Below, piece after piece: positions 25,265-33,316 of a stretch of 35,517 bases of DNA. Numbering within the stretch: the first letter of the stretch is position 1; the number at the start of each line of letters is the position of its first letter. Location of the stretch: positions 1-35,517 of the forward strand of contig JAJZNW010000131.1 of assembly GCA_021811615.1 (NCBI GenBank), in the 5' to 3' direction. The DNA is from Bacteroidota bacterium (GTDB taxonomy: Bacteria; Bacteroidota; Ignavibacteria; Kryptoniales; JAKASW01). The position numbers and the translations under genes are program-made. The notes beneath the pieces were generated by a model. It was not told where the DNA came from. It worked only from the letters and a program-made list of their open reading frames with translations, and made no database searches.

Positions 25265-25870
25265 CTAATTTTGTTCGGGTTCCAGGGACGATATAACCGA
25301 ATGCAGGAGAAGCACTTTAGTTCGTAAGTCTTCCTGCGAGCCGTTGTTCGCGATGACGAAGTCGGCGAGTTTCTCCTTCTCCGATTGTGGGATTTGTGCG
25401 ACGAGTCGCTCTAAGACTTTTTCTCTTTCAATGCCGAGTTTCATTGAGGCTCGTGCGACTGCTGTCTTCTCGTCGGCTTTTACCAGCACAACGTAATCGA
25501 ATCGGTCGGCAAGCTCGGCTTCATAGAGGAGCGGCACTTCAACTACAATATACCTGCGGTCCGCAAAGTTGCGTGCGCGCTCGGCGACTGCGGCCATTAT
25601 TGCAGGATGAAGCACACTCTCGAGTTTCAGTCGTTTCTCTTCGCTCATGAACGCCAACTCGCCGAGCTTACGGCGATCGATTTGTCCTCCGGTGAGGATC
25701 GCATCGCCGAATATTTTCACTATCGCAGCACGGATGCGGGAATCGGATTCGAGCAGCTCGTGACCGATCCTGTCAGTATCGAATGTCGGGACGCCAAGCT
25801 CGGAGAAGAATCTCACTGCCGTCGACTTCCCGCTGCCGATATTGCCCGTCACGGCGACTCCCATCGGCAT
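25265..25870 (-). CDS. coaE: Dephospho-CoA kinase
   Basis: CoaE makes CoA from dephospho-CoA and ATP. The P-loop GNIGSGKST lies at the extreme N-terminus, followed by FDTDRIGHELL and the VEVPLLYEAELADRFDYVVLV Walker-B-like segment, then ERLVAQIPQSEKEKLADFVIANNGS. All are family hallmarks. The frame extends upstream to ATG 25945 (226 residues). I prefer ATG 25870, which has AAGGA 8 nt upstream and gives 201 residues, the normal length. The longer form would start with a basic, low-complexity extension and overlap rny. The rny stop is 64 nt upstream of this start. Confidence 0.93.
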   Translation of the reverse strand: MPMGVAVTGNIGSGKSTAVRFFSELGVPTFDTDRIGHELLESDSRIRAAIVKIFGDAILTGGQIDRRKLGELAFMSEEKRLKLESVLHPAIMAAVAERARNFADRRYIVVEVPLLYEAELADRFDYVVLVKADEKTAVARASMKLGIEREKVLERLVAQIPQSEKEKLADFVIANNGSQEDLRTKVLLLHSVISSLEPEQN

Positions 25871-25934
25871 TGGGATTTTCCTTGCCGGGCCTCGATATTC
25901 TTTCTTCTGTGCGGACCTGGTTCTGCCGTCCGGC

Positions 25935-27488
25935 TTACTTGGCATACGAGATACTGCGGACCTCCCGAATAACGGTTACTTTGATCTGGCCGGGATACTC
26001 CATCTGTTCCTGTATCTTCTGGGAGATTTCGTGCGCGAGCTGGTCGGCAAAAATGTCGTTTACTTTTTCCGGCTCGACGATCACGCGCACTTCGCGTCCC
26101 GCCTGGATCGCATAAGTCTTGCCTACTCCTGAGAAGGAGTTTGCGATGCCCTCGAGTTTCTCGAGTCTCTTGACATAGCCTTCCAACGATTCCCGTCTTG
26201 CGCCCGGCCTGGCGCCGCTGATGGCATCGGCGGCCTGTACGATCGCGGCGATCGGTGTCTCCATCTCGATATCCTCGTGATGTGAGCCGATCGCGTTGGA
26301 TACGACGGGGTTCTCGTTGAATTTCTTGGCGATCTCATAACCGAGAAGGGCATGCGGGCCCTCGACCGCTTTGTCTACCACCTTGCCGAGGTCATGGAAC
26401 AAACCTGCTCTCTTGGCCAGGGTCGAATCGAGACCGAGCTCGATCGCCATCAGGCCGCTCAGAAAGGCGACCTCTATACTGTGCTGGAGTACGTTCTGTC
26501 CGTAGCTCGAACGGTACTTCATCCTGCCGAGCATCTTCACAATCTCGGGATGGACGCCATGGATTCCCACTTCGAGGAGTGCGTCTTCGCCGATCTGGAC
26601 AATTTCCTCCTCGAGTTCTGTACGGACTTTCTCGACGATCTCTTCGATTTTCGTCGGATGTATGCGTCCGTCGGCGATCAGTTTCTCGAGCGCTTTCTTG
26701 GCGATTTCGCGCCTGAACGGATCGAAGCCTGAGATAACGACGGCGTCCGGAGTGTCGTCGACAATTATGTCGCAGCCGGTAACTGCCTCGAACGAGCGTA
26801 TGTTTCTTCCTTCGCGGCCTATGATGCGGCCTTTCATTTCTTCATTAGGGAGATTTACCACGCTGACCGTAGTCTCAACGGAATGATCGGCGGCGGTGCG
26901 CTGGATCGCCTGCACGATTATCTTCTGAGCCTCCTTCTTCGCTTCTACGCGGGCTTTCTCTCGGATCTCCCTTATATCAAGTGCCGCTTCGCTTCTGGCC
27001 TCGTTCGTCATATTTTCTACGAGGAGCTTCTTGGCATCATCGCGTGAGACCCCCGCAAGTTTCTCAAGCTTCTCCGTTTGAAGTTGAATCAGTCTTTCGA
27101 CCTCGGACTCCTTCGATTGGATTATCTTGTTCTTTTCCCTGAGTTCCATCTCGATCGTCCGCACCGATTTTTCCTGTTGTCTCAGCGCTTCCGCCTTTCG
27201 GTCGAGATTTTCTTCCTTTGAAGCTAACTGTCTTTCAATATTCTGGATTCTCTTCTGCTTTGCGTTGAATTCGTTATCGAGTTCCTGTCTCTTCTTAATC
27301 CATTCGTCTTTTACTTCGATCAGTTTTTCTTTCTTGACGGCATTCGCATCACGTTCGGCAGTCTCGAGGATTTGTTTGGCTCTCTCTTCGACGGTACCAA
27401 GTTTTTTCCTGGTCAGTCTTGTCTGAAGGAACCACCCTACGAGCAAACCAGCCGCGCTGCACAATACAGCGACTACTGTGGTTACCAT
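25935..27488 (-). CDS. rny: Ribonuclease Y
   Basis: RNase Y is a membrane-anchored endoribonuclease that initiates mRNA decay in many bacteria lacking RNase E. The 517 residues show an N-terminal TM helix ([18 protein letters not shown]), a long coiled coil (about 30-200), and a KH domain with [20 protein letters not shown] phosphodiesterase HD domain follows with [16 protein letters not shown] and GSHHEDIE. The C-terminus is the usual conserved [16 protein letters not shown] lies about 6 nt before ATG 27488. The gene follows the 6S-like RNA and its T-run closely, so it needs its own promoter or transcription reading through that terminator. Confidence 0.97.
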   Translation of the reverse strand: MVTTVVAVLCSAAGLLVGWFLQTRLTRKKLGTVEERAKQILETAERDANAVKKEKLIEVKDEWIKKRQELDNEFNAKQKRIQNIERQLASKEENLDRKAEALRQQEKSVRTIEMELREKNKIIQSKESEVERLIQLQTEKLEKLAGVSRDDAKKLLVENMTNEARSEAALDIREIREKARVEAKKEAQKIIVQAIQRTAADHSVETTVSVVNLPNEEMKGRIIGREGRNIRSFEAVTGCDIIVDDTPDAVVISGFDPFRREIAKKALEKLIADGRIHPTKIEEIVEKVRTELEEEIVQIGEDALLEVGIHGVHPEIVKMLGRMKYRSSYGQNVLQHSIEVAFLSGLMAIELGLDSTLAKRAGLFHDLGKVVDKAVEGPHALLGYEIAKKFNENPVVSNAIGSHHEDIEMETPIAAIVQAADAISGARPGARRESLEGYVKRLEKLEGIANSFSGVGKTYAIQAGREVRVIVEPEKVNDIFADQLAHEISQKIQEQMEYPGQIKVTVIREVRSISYAK

Positions 27489-27511
27489 ACGGAACCTCCC
27501 GGTTTATATAC

Positions 27512-27736
27512 AAAGAAAAGCCGTAACGCGCTCGTGGCAGATAGGAAAGAACCCATCTTGACACGGTGGGTGCCCTCCTGGGCGAGTCGTGCTTCCGCTG
27601 CGATTCCGCCGATGGCGGAACGAACCGCTCCCATAAAATGGGATCGGGCGCGGCCTGCTTTCATCGTCCATGAGCCGGGCTCCCATAATCTTCACTTAGT
27701 AGTTCTTTCATGCTTAACCACGGCGCCATTACGGCT
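27512..27736 (-). ncRNA. ssrS: Probable 6S RNA (ssrS)
   Basis: The zapA-rny gap can fold into one long minus-strand hairpin. AGCCGTAA (27736-27729), GCGC and CGTGG (to 27718) pair with CCACG (27537-27533), GCGC and TTACGGCT (to 27519), 17 bp in all with small bulges. A run TTTTCTTT follows at once as a terminator. Further in, GAAAGAAC (27709-27702) pairs with GTTCTTTC (27552-27545). Inside is a wide open region, a GCCC-AGGA-GGGC hairpin on the 3' side and terminal hairpins such as TTCCGCC-ATC-GGCGGAA. Long closing stem, central bubble and about 200-nt length are the 6S design. 6S RNA lies next to zapA in E. coli. 6S RNA binds sigma-70 RNA polymerase. I could not run a covariance model. Confidence 0.78.
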
Positions 27737-27763
27737 GAAAACTTGACGAAATTTTAAAAGAAC

Positions 27764-28054
27764 TTAGCTCGCTTCGACAGGGAAATTTTCACGCAAGTAG
27801 CTTAGCACCCCCACGAGATCTGCAATATCGATCCCTTCGTTGTGTACATGCTCTTTCAAGTCAAACAATTGTTCGGCTATATTTAGAGCGGCTATTACTG
27901 CGATAGTTGATGTGGGTGCGCCCGGATTTTTCTCGATCAATTCGTTGAGCAATGAATCTACGTACGCTACTACTTTGAGTGCTTTTTCCTCGTTTTCCAC
28001 ACGGAGTGGGTATTCCCGACCAAGGATAGTGACGCGTATGCTTTTCTTATCCAT
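27764..28054 (-). CDS. zapA: Cell division protein ZapA
   Basis: ZapA cross-links FtsZ filaments at the division ring. The 96-residue product MDKKSIRVTILGREYPLRVENEEKALKVVAYVDSLLNEL has the N-terminal beta-hairpin and helix of ZapA. The typical STIAVIAALNIAEQLFDL segment follows, then a C-terminal coiled-coil region. I chose ATG 28054, with GGAG 6 nt upstream. ATG 28057 and TTG 28072 are in frame but badly spaced; the latter would overlap the preceding gene. It is part of the run pheS-pheT-coiled-coil-zapA. Confidence 0.9.
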   Translation of the reverse strand: MDKKSIRVTILGREYPLRVENEEKALKVVAYVDSLLNELIEKNPGAPTSTIAVIAALNIAEQLFDLKEHVHNEGIDIADLVGVLSYLRENFPVEAS

Positions 28055-28068
28055 CATCGGCTCCGTAT

Positions 28069-28383
28069 TCAAAAGAGACTAAGTTGCTTATCGATCCTGG
28101 CGATGAGTTCTTTGGCAACCTCGAGGAGCCGGTTCTTTTCTCGTTCCTCAAAACCGACCGCGTTGGCTGCCTCCCTCGACGTCAGCATCTTTTCGAGCTC
28201 GGCAATGTGAATTTTCAGTTTGTCGATCTCTGCCGCCGATTTAGCGAGGTTCTGTTTCAGAGACTCATTCTCGCCCCGGATGACATTCGCCACATCGACG
28301 GCTCTTCTTACTTCATTCCACAACTCCCCAAGGAGCTGTTTCTTCATCGATAACGTCTGTTCGTCTGACGCTTCTGTGTCCAT
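28069..28383 (-). CDS. Small coiled-coil protein, ZapB-like candidate
   Basis: A 104-residue acidic-basic protein that is almost wholly helical: long heptad stretches around NEVRRAVDVANVIRGENESLKQNLAKSAAEIDKLKIHIAELEKML. It sits between pheT (5 nt after its stop) and zapA. I recognise no enzyme domain. Position next to zapA and the coiled coil suggest a cell-division role like that of ZapB in enterobacteria, but sequence similarity is too low for a firm claim. The ATG 28383 has only a weak AGG SD. Confidence 0.6.
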   Translation of the reverse strand: MDTEASDEQTLSMKKQLLGELWNEVRRAVDVANVIRGENESLKQNLAKSAAEIDKLKIHIAELEKMLTSREAANAVGFEEREKNRLLEVAKELIARIDKQLSLF

Positions 28384-28388
28384 GCCTG

Positions 28389-30815
28389 TCAGCTCTTCTG
28401 TTTTCTCAATTCCGCGGAAAATTTTTGATTGAGTTCCTTCTCCGCCTTTTCGATAAACCCGGCAATGTCGCCGTCGTTCAGCGTTCGCTCCTCGCTTCCG
28501 AGAGCCATGCTGAACGCAATGCTCTTTTTCCCATCCGGAATGCCTTCTCCGGAATAAATATCGAACACAGAAATATCACGGAACATGTCGCCCGCGGCAG
28601 CTCTTAACGTGTCCATCAAATTCGCCGCCGGCGTTTGGTCGCTAACAATAAATGAAAGATCAATTGAGGCAAACGGGAATTTCGGGAGGCTTCTGTACCG
28701 GTTTGTCGATTTCCGTAGAGCCAGCAAGCTTGTGAGATCCAGCTCGGCAAAGTAGACATCCTGGTCCACCGACATTCTCTGCAGAGCCGCTTTGCCGACT
28801 CTTCCTGCGAGGCCCAGCTCCATCCCGTTCACAAATAACTTTAAAGATTGTTCGTATTCTTTGGTAGTATCATAAGAAATAAAGTCCCAAGAGTCAAGCT
28901 TAAGGAACGCAAGCAGACGCTCGATGTCAGTCTTAAGATCGAATATGTCAAATTTTGACTCTTTTCTGTCGAACGACATTGGATCCGCCGTCCCGGAGAT
29001 CGCCATTGAAATTCTCGCCGATTCGCGGAAACGACCCACTACCTGTTGATCGTCCATCACCCGGTACACCCGGCCGATTTCGAAAAGCTTCACGTCCTTC
29101 TGGCCGTGGGCAAGGTTGACGCTGATCGTCTGCAGCGCGCCCGGAAGGAGTGTGGTCCTCATCGCGGCCATGTCTTCACTGATGGGGTTGGCAAGCGTGA
29201 CTGATGCCGGATCATGGAATCCCGCGATGTCGGCGGGCTGGAGTGAGTTGGTAATAATCTCGTGGAAACCGGCTCCGGCAAGAAGGTCCCTCAGCTCGTC
29301 GAGCACCGTACTCTCGCGAAACCGCGTGTCGAAATTCAGCCTTGTCTGAAATGAGTCGGCAATCTGTTCATATCCGTAAACCCGACCGACTTCCTCTATC
29401 AGGTCGACATCGCGCTCTATGTCTCCGCGGAATGTCGGCACCGAGCAAAACAGGACTGTTTCGGATTTCTTGTCGCATGGAATCTCGATCGACTCGAGCA
29501 CCCGAATAATCTCACCGGTGGCGAGCCGGGTCCCGAGCAGGCGATTGACATGATCGACGTGGAGCTCGACCCTTTTAGGAAGGAACTTCATCGCAGCGAT
29601 GTCGATTATTCCGGGCGCCAGCTTGCCGCCTGAAGTCTCTGCAATTATTTCTCCGACTCTGTCGAGGGCTCTGATGGTCAGGTTCGGGTCGACTCCTCGC
29701 TCGAATCTGTACGATGCTTCCGTTGAAAGCCCAAGTGCCTTGGAAGTTCTCCTGACGGACGACGCGGTGAAGTTCGCACTTTCGACGAGGACTTCGGTTG
29801 TATTGTCGCTTATCTCGCTGTTTATTCCTCCCATAACACCGCCGATAGCCACGATCTTCTCCTTGTCGCAGATCATGACCATGTCCGGAGAAATAATCCG
29901 TTCCTTGCCGTCTAGAGTTGTGAATTTAGTCTCGTCTTCCTTCGGACGTCTGACGATGAGCTTGTGCCCCGTGATTCTTTTGAGGTCGAAGGCGTGAAGC
30001 GGCTGGCCGAGCTCCATCATGACGAAATTTGTGGCGTCGACAACGTTGTTTATCGATCTTATCCCGACGCTTTCGAGAGCGTCCTTAAGCCATTTCGGGG
30101 AAGGAGCGACTTTGACGCCGCGTATCAGCCTGGCCGAATATCGGGGACAGAGGTCCTGTGCGGTGACTTCAACCTTAGCGGACTCCGTGATGGATGGACC
30201 ATCTTCGGTTATCTTGACGCGTCTAGGGATGAATTTCTTTGAGAAGGCGGAAGCCAGTTCTCTTGCCACACCGAGATGTGAGAGGCAGTCAGCCCGGTTA
30301 GGTGTAAGACTTATCTCGAAGACGGTGTCGTTAAGTCCGAGGTAGTCTGAAAGGGGGGTTCCCTGTACGGCTGCGTCGTCGAAGACCATGATACCGCTTC
30401 TGTCGTCGCCAAGCCCGAGCTCGTTCGCGGAGCAGATCATTCCTTCGGATTCGACTCCCCTGATCTTTGCCATAGTCAGTTGAAATGGCTTTCCTTCGGG
30501 ATCGTGCTGGTTGTGGGGCACCGTTGCGCCGACGAGTCCGACCGGCACTTTCTGCCCGGCGGCAACGTTGGGCGCACCGCAGACGATACTCTTTGTTTCT
30601 CCTCCGACGTCGACCTGGCAAAGTTTCAGCTTGTCCGCGTTCGGATGCTTGGCGACTTCGAGGACTGCGCCGACGACGAAGCCTTCGTACTTGGCGGCGA
30701 AGTTTTCATAAGATTCAACCTCGAGTCCGAGCATCGTTAGTCGCGATGCTATATCATCATCTTTTACACCGGATAAGTCGACAAGTTGCTGAAGCCATTT
30801 ACGTGAAATCTTCAT
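28389..30815 (-). CDS. pheT: Phenylalanyl-tRNA synthetase beta subunit
   Basis: PheT forms the alpha2-beta2 enzyme that charges tRNA-Phe. The 808-residue subunit is complete: N-terminal tRNA-binding (EMAP-like) domain with VVGAVLEVAKHPNADKLKLCQVDVG, B3/B4 editing domain, B5 domain (LLGTRLATGEI), a catalytic-like module, and a C-terminal FDX-ACB domain (FPFASIDLSFIVSDQ to the end). It begins 6 nt after the stop of pheS and clearly shares its transcript. Length and domain order are standard, with no sign of disruption. Confidence 0.97.
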   Translation of the reverse strand: MKISRKWLQQLVDLSGVKDDDIASRLTMLGLEVESYENFAAKYEGFVVGAVLEVAKHPNADKLKLCQVDVGGETKSIVCGAPNVAAGQKVPVGLVGATVPHNQHDPEGKPFQLTMAKIRGVESEGMICSANELGLGDDRSGIMVFDDAAVQGTPLSDYLGLNDTVFEISLTPNRADCLSHLGVARELASAFSKKFIPRRVKITEDGPSITESAKVEVTAQDLCPRYSARLIRGVKVAPSPKWLKDALESVGIRSINNVVDATNFVMMELGQPLHAFDLKRITGHKLIVRRPKEDETKFTTLDGKERIISPDMVMICDKEKIVAIGGVMGGINSEISDNTTEVLVESANFTASSVRRTSKALGLSTEASYRFERGVDPNLTIRALDRVGEIIAETSGGKLAPGIIDIAAMKFLPKRVELHVDHVNRLLGTRLATGEIIRVLESIEIPCDKKSETVLFCSVPTFRGDIERDVDLIEEVGRVYGYEQIADSFQTRLNFDTRFRESTVLDELRDLLAGAGFHEIITNSLQPADIAGFHDPASVTLANPISEDMAAMRTTLLPGALQTISVNLAHGQKDVKLFEIGRVYRVMDDQQVVGRFRESARISMAISGTADPMSFDRKESKFDIFDLKTDIERLLAFLKLDSWDFISYDTTKEYEQSLKLFVNGMELGLAGRVGKAALQRMSVDQDVYFAELDLTSLLALRKSTNRYRSLPKFPFASIDLSFIVSDQTPAANLMDTLRAAAGDMFRDISVFDIYSGEGIPDGKKSIAFSMALGSEERTLNDGDIAGFIEKAEKELNQKFSAELRKQKS

Positions 30816-30821
30816 TTTCCA

Positions 30822-31847
30822 CTAGAATTGATTTAAGAAGCGGAGATCGTTCTCGAAGAATAGTCTAATATCGTCGATGCCATACCGCAACAAGGCGAGG
30901 CGCTCGATTCCCATACCGAAGGCGTAACCGCTGACCTCGTTCTCGTCATACTTGACCGCCTTGAATACGTTAGGGTCGACCATGCCGCAGCCCATGATCT
31001 CGAGCCAGCCGGAGTACTTGCAGATCTTACATCCCTTGCCGCCACAGACGAAGCAGTTCACGTCGACTTCGGCGCTCGGTTCGGTGAACGGGAAATAGCT
31101 CGGTCTGAATCGGAGCTTTGCTTCTTCGTTGAAGAACTCCTTCGCGAAATAGGCGATCGTTCCCTTCAGCTCGGCGAGAGAGACGTTCTTGTCGACGTAC
31201 AATCCCTCGACCTGATGGAAGAGGCAGTAACTTCGTGCGCTGATCGCTTCGTTCCGGTAGACCCTTCCCGGCATTATTACTCTGACGGGCGGTTTGTTGT
31301 TCTCCATTACACGGATCTGGACACCCGAGGTATGCGTGCGAAGGACGTATTTGCCTTCCTCGCTCTTAACGAAAAACGTATCTTGCATATCGCGAGCGGG
31401 GTGGTCGGGAGGGAAGTTCAGCGCCTCGAAATTGTGATAATCGTCCTCGATCTCTGGACCGTCCGCGATTCCGAATCCGATGTTTGTGAAAATTCTCTTA
31501 ATCTCGTTCGCAGTTTGAGTCAAAGGATGTTTGCGCCCGGCATATCTTTTTCGTCCCGGGATCGAAAGGTCGATGTTGCCATCGGAGGTCACGGCCTTGC
31601 CGCCGAGATTATTCTTTGAGGATTCGAACTCGCTCTCGACGAAGGATCGCAGTTCGTTCAGGGATTTGCCGACTGCGGGTTTATTCTCTTTCGGCACGTC
31701 TTTCAGCTTTTCAAAAAGCTGTGCGATCGCCCCCTTCCGCGAAAGGTACTGCAGCCTGAAGTTCTCCGCGTCTTCGGATGATTTCAGGTTAGCGAGCGCA
31801 GATGTTGCCTCGTCTTTTAGTTTCTGAATTTCTTCGAGCATTTCCAT
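30822..31847 (-). CDS. pheS: Phenylalanyl-tRNA synthetase alpha subunit
   Basis: The catalytic class-II subunit. It has an N-terminal coiled coil ([19 protein letters not shown]), motif 1 and 2 ([37 protein letters not shown]), and the [20 protein letters not shown] motif with a CxxC/CxxC-type zinc segment ([22 protein letters not shown]). The Phe-binding, ATP-binding motif 3 is [17 protein letters not shown] placed the start at ATG 31847 (341 residues); the frame is open to TTG 31883. No clear SD precedes it. A strong terminator lies in the gap before this gene, so pheS-pheT must have its own promoter or rely on readthrough. Confidence 0.96.
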   Translation of the reverse strand: MEMLEEIQKLKDEATSALANLKSSEDAENFRLQYLSRKGAIAQLFEKLKDVPKENKPAVGKSLNELRSFVESEFESSKNNLGGKAVTSDGNIDLSIPGRKRYAGRKHPLTQTANEIKRIFTNIGFGIADGPEIEDDYHNFEALNFPPDHPARDMQDTFFVKSEEGKYVLRTHTSGVQIRVMENNKPPVRVIMPGRVYRNEAISARSYCLFHQVEGLYVDKNVSLAELKGTIAYFAKEFFNEEAKLRFRPSYFPFTEPSAEVDVNCFVCGGKGCKICKYSGWLEIMGCGMVDPNVFKAVKYDENEVSGYAFGMGIERLALLRYGIDDIRLFFENDLRFLNQF

Positions 31848-31951
31848 TGCGAACTGTTTCACTGCTGAGGCGCCGAGACGCAATGGGAATCAACCGAATC
31901 GTAAGGAACTCAGCGCCTTTGCGTCATTACGGTGCTCTTTTGTATGGATAC

Positions 31952-32002
31952 AAAAAATCTTCCTGCGTTTCAGAAGAACGGACTTTCCGAACGCAGGAAG
32001 AT
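31952..32002 (-). terminator. Strong rho-independent terminator between rplT and pheS
   Basis: ATCTTCCTGCGTT and AACGCAGGAAGAT (31990-32002 and 31957-31969) are perfect 13-bp complements with a 20-nt loop, followed on the minus strand by a run of T (31956-31952). It ends the thrS-infC-rpmI-rplT transcript a few nucleotides after the rplT stop, or could work as a readthrough regulator for pheS. I saw no Phe-rich leader peptide that would make it a pheL-type attenuator. Confidence 0.88.
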
Positions 32003-32006
32003 CGTA

Positions 32007-32354
32007 TTAATTAAAAGCGAATTGGACGACTTGCTTGAACGTTTCAGGGTTGTTCGCGGCAAGATCGGCAAGGACTTTCCTGTTAATCGAGACCTCCTTC
32101 TTCGCGAGTGCGGAGATAAGTCTTGAGTAGGTTGTCCCGTTTTCGCGGGCAGCCGCGTTGATGCGGACTATCCACAAGCTCCGGAATTCGCGTTTCTTTT
32201 TGCGGCGATCTCTGTACGCGTGTTGGAGCGCTTTCTCAACATGGTGTTTCGCAACAGTATGTACTTTGCTGCGTGCGCCCCAGTAGCCTTTCGCTAACTC
32301 AAGCGTCTTTTTTCGCCTTCTATGAGAGGCTACCTTGTTTTTTGCACGTGGCAT
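32007..32354 (-). CDS. rplT: 50S ribosomal protein L20
   Basis: The 115-residue basic protein [61 protein letters not shown]... is L20, needed early in 50S assembly and, in E. coli and Bacillus, a translational repressor of its own operon. It has the family's full N-terminal basic extension and the C-terminal globular domain. It follows rpmI after an unusually long 195-nt gap. The SD (GGAGAAG region) lies just before the ATG. Confidence 0.98.
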   Translation of the reverse strand: MPRAKNKVASHRRRKKTLELAKGYWGARSKVHTVAKHHVEKALQHAYRDRRKKKREFRSLWIVRINAAARENGTTYSRLISALAKKEVSINRKVLADLAANNPETFKQVVQFAFN

Positions 32355-32549
32355 TTCAGTTCTTCTCCATTATGGATTTAAATATAACATTTTCGGGGCA
32401 AAGAGTCACCAGGCGGCCATTAGATTTCTATCTGATGCGGTGCAATTCGCCCTTCTTCCTCGAGTGTCCTTCCTTTAAGCTTCCAAAAGCATTCAAAGAA
32501 GATCAAGGGCGGACCGGATAGGGGGCACGCGAGGTCCGCAGGATAATCC
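32355..32549 (-). promoter_or_regulatory. Long rpmI-rplT spacer, possible structured regulatory region
   Basis: In most bacteria this spacer is only tens of nucleotides. Here it is 195 nt. GCGGACC and GGTCCGC (complementary arms at 32533-32539 and 32509-32515) form a 7-bp stem just after rpmI. A second smaller hairpin, AGAT-AGAA-ATCT, lies nearer rplT. The lower-strand stretch before rplT is AT-rich (TTATATTTAAAT). It could be an L20 autoregulatory site or hold an internal promoter; neither is demonstrated. Confidence 0.4.
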
Positions 32550-32744
32550 TTACTCGTTCAGCATCCCGCGAACGCGATTCGTGTCCGTCTTGTCGAGGAC
32601 AGCCCCTTTGCGCAGCTGGCGCTTTCTTTTCTGGGTTTTTGACGTGAGAATGTGGCTCCTGAAAGCCTTCTCGCGAAGATACTTCCCTGTCGCGGTCCTT
32701 TTTGTTCTCTTCGCCATCGCACGGTTTGTCTTCATCTTCGGCAT
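32550..32744 (-). CDS. rpmI: 50S ribosomal protein L35
   Basis: The 64-residue basic protein starts [24 protein letters not shown] and contains the family pattern of [25 protein letters not shown]. Length and sequence are standard for L35. It begins one base after the infC stop codon, so it is co-translated with infC. Confidence 0.98.
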   Translation of the reverse strand: MPKMKTNRAMAKRTKRTATGKYLREKAFRSHILTSKTQKRKRQLRKGAVLDKTDTNRVRGMLNE

Positions 32745-32745
32745 C

Positions 32746-33306
32746 TTACTCTTCCTTTGTCTCTTTTTGCTTCTGTTCGCCCGTTTTTTTCTTCGATTTA
32801 TCGGGCGCGATTATTACCGCCATGCTTCTTCCTTCAAGCTTCGGCTTCTGCTCGACCTTTCCGACTTCCGCAAGGAATTCCACGAACTTGTTCAGGAGTT
32901 CCTCACCATGCGCGGCGTAGGTGATTTCCCGGCCTTTGAATTGGACGGTTCCTTTCACTTTGTGGCCCTGCTCGAGAAATTCTTTCGCGTGGCGCGACTT
33001 GAATTCGAAGTCATGCTCGTCTGTATTCGGATGAAATCTAATTTCCTTGAGCTGTGCCGACGACTGCCCCTTCAGCTTCGCCTTTTCCTTCTTGCCGACC
33101 TCGTACATGTACTTGCCATAGTCTACAAGTTTGCATACGGGCGGATTGGAGTTGGGTACTATCTCGACGAGGTCAAGGCCTCTGGTCTCGGCGAGCCTCA
33201 TGGCCTCGCGCGGTTGCATGACCCCGAGCTGCTTGCCGTCGGAGTCGATCAGGCGGACGTTCGCCGCCCTTATGTCGCTGTTTATCCTGAGCTTTGGAGT
33301 GTTGAT
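32746..33306 (-). CDS. infC: Translation initiation factor IF-3, starting at an ATC codon
   Basis: IF-3 binds the 30S subunit, blocks premature 50S joining and rejects non-standard start codons. From the first ATG (33219) the protein would lack its conserved N-terminus. The frame stays open upstream and encodes [24 protein letters not shown], the conserved IF-3 start. No ATG, GTG or TTG exists in that stretch. AGGAG (33318-33314) overlaps the thrS stop and lies 7 nt before ATC 33306, the only suitably spaced codon, giving 186 residues. The C-terminal half (VKEIRFHP-like [36 protein letters not shown]) is normal and ends in a Lys-rich tail. E. coli infC uses AUU and is autoregulated through it; the same is likely here. 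Confidence 0.93.
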   Translation of the reverse strand: MNTPKLRINSDIRAANVRLIDSDGKQLGVMQPREAMRLAETRGLDLVEIVPNSNPPVCKLVDYGKYMYEVGKKEKAKLKGQSSAQLKEIRFHPNTDEHDFEFKSRHAKEFLEQGHKVKGTVQFKGREITYAAHGEELLNKFVEFLAEVGKVEQKPKLEGRSMAVIIAPDKSKKKTGEQKQKETKEE

Positions 33307-33316
33307 AGGCGGTCTC

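Noticed and set aside
27482..27746. Several small frames in the zapA-rny gap
   Set aside because: None has an SD or plausible protein content, and the region is better explained as a structured RNA.
31848..32006. pheL-type attenuator with leader peptide before pheS
   Set aside because: There is no short reading frame rich in Phe codons and no alternative pairing to the terminator stem that I can see.
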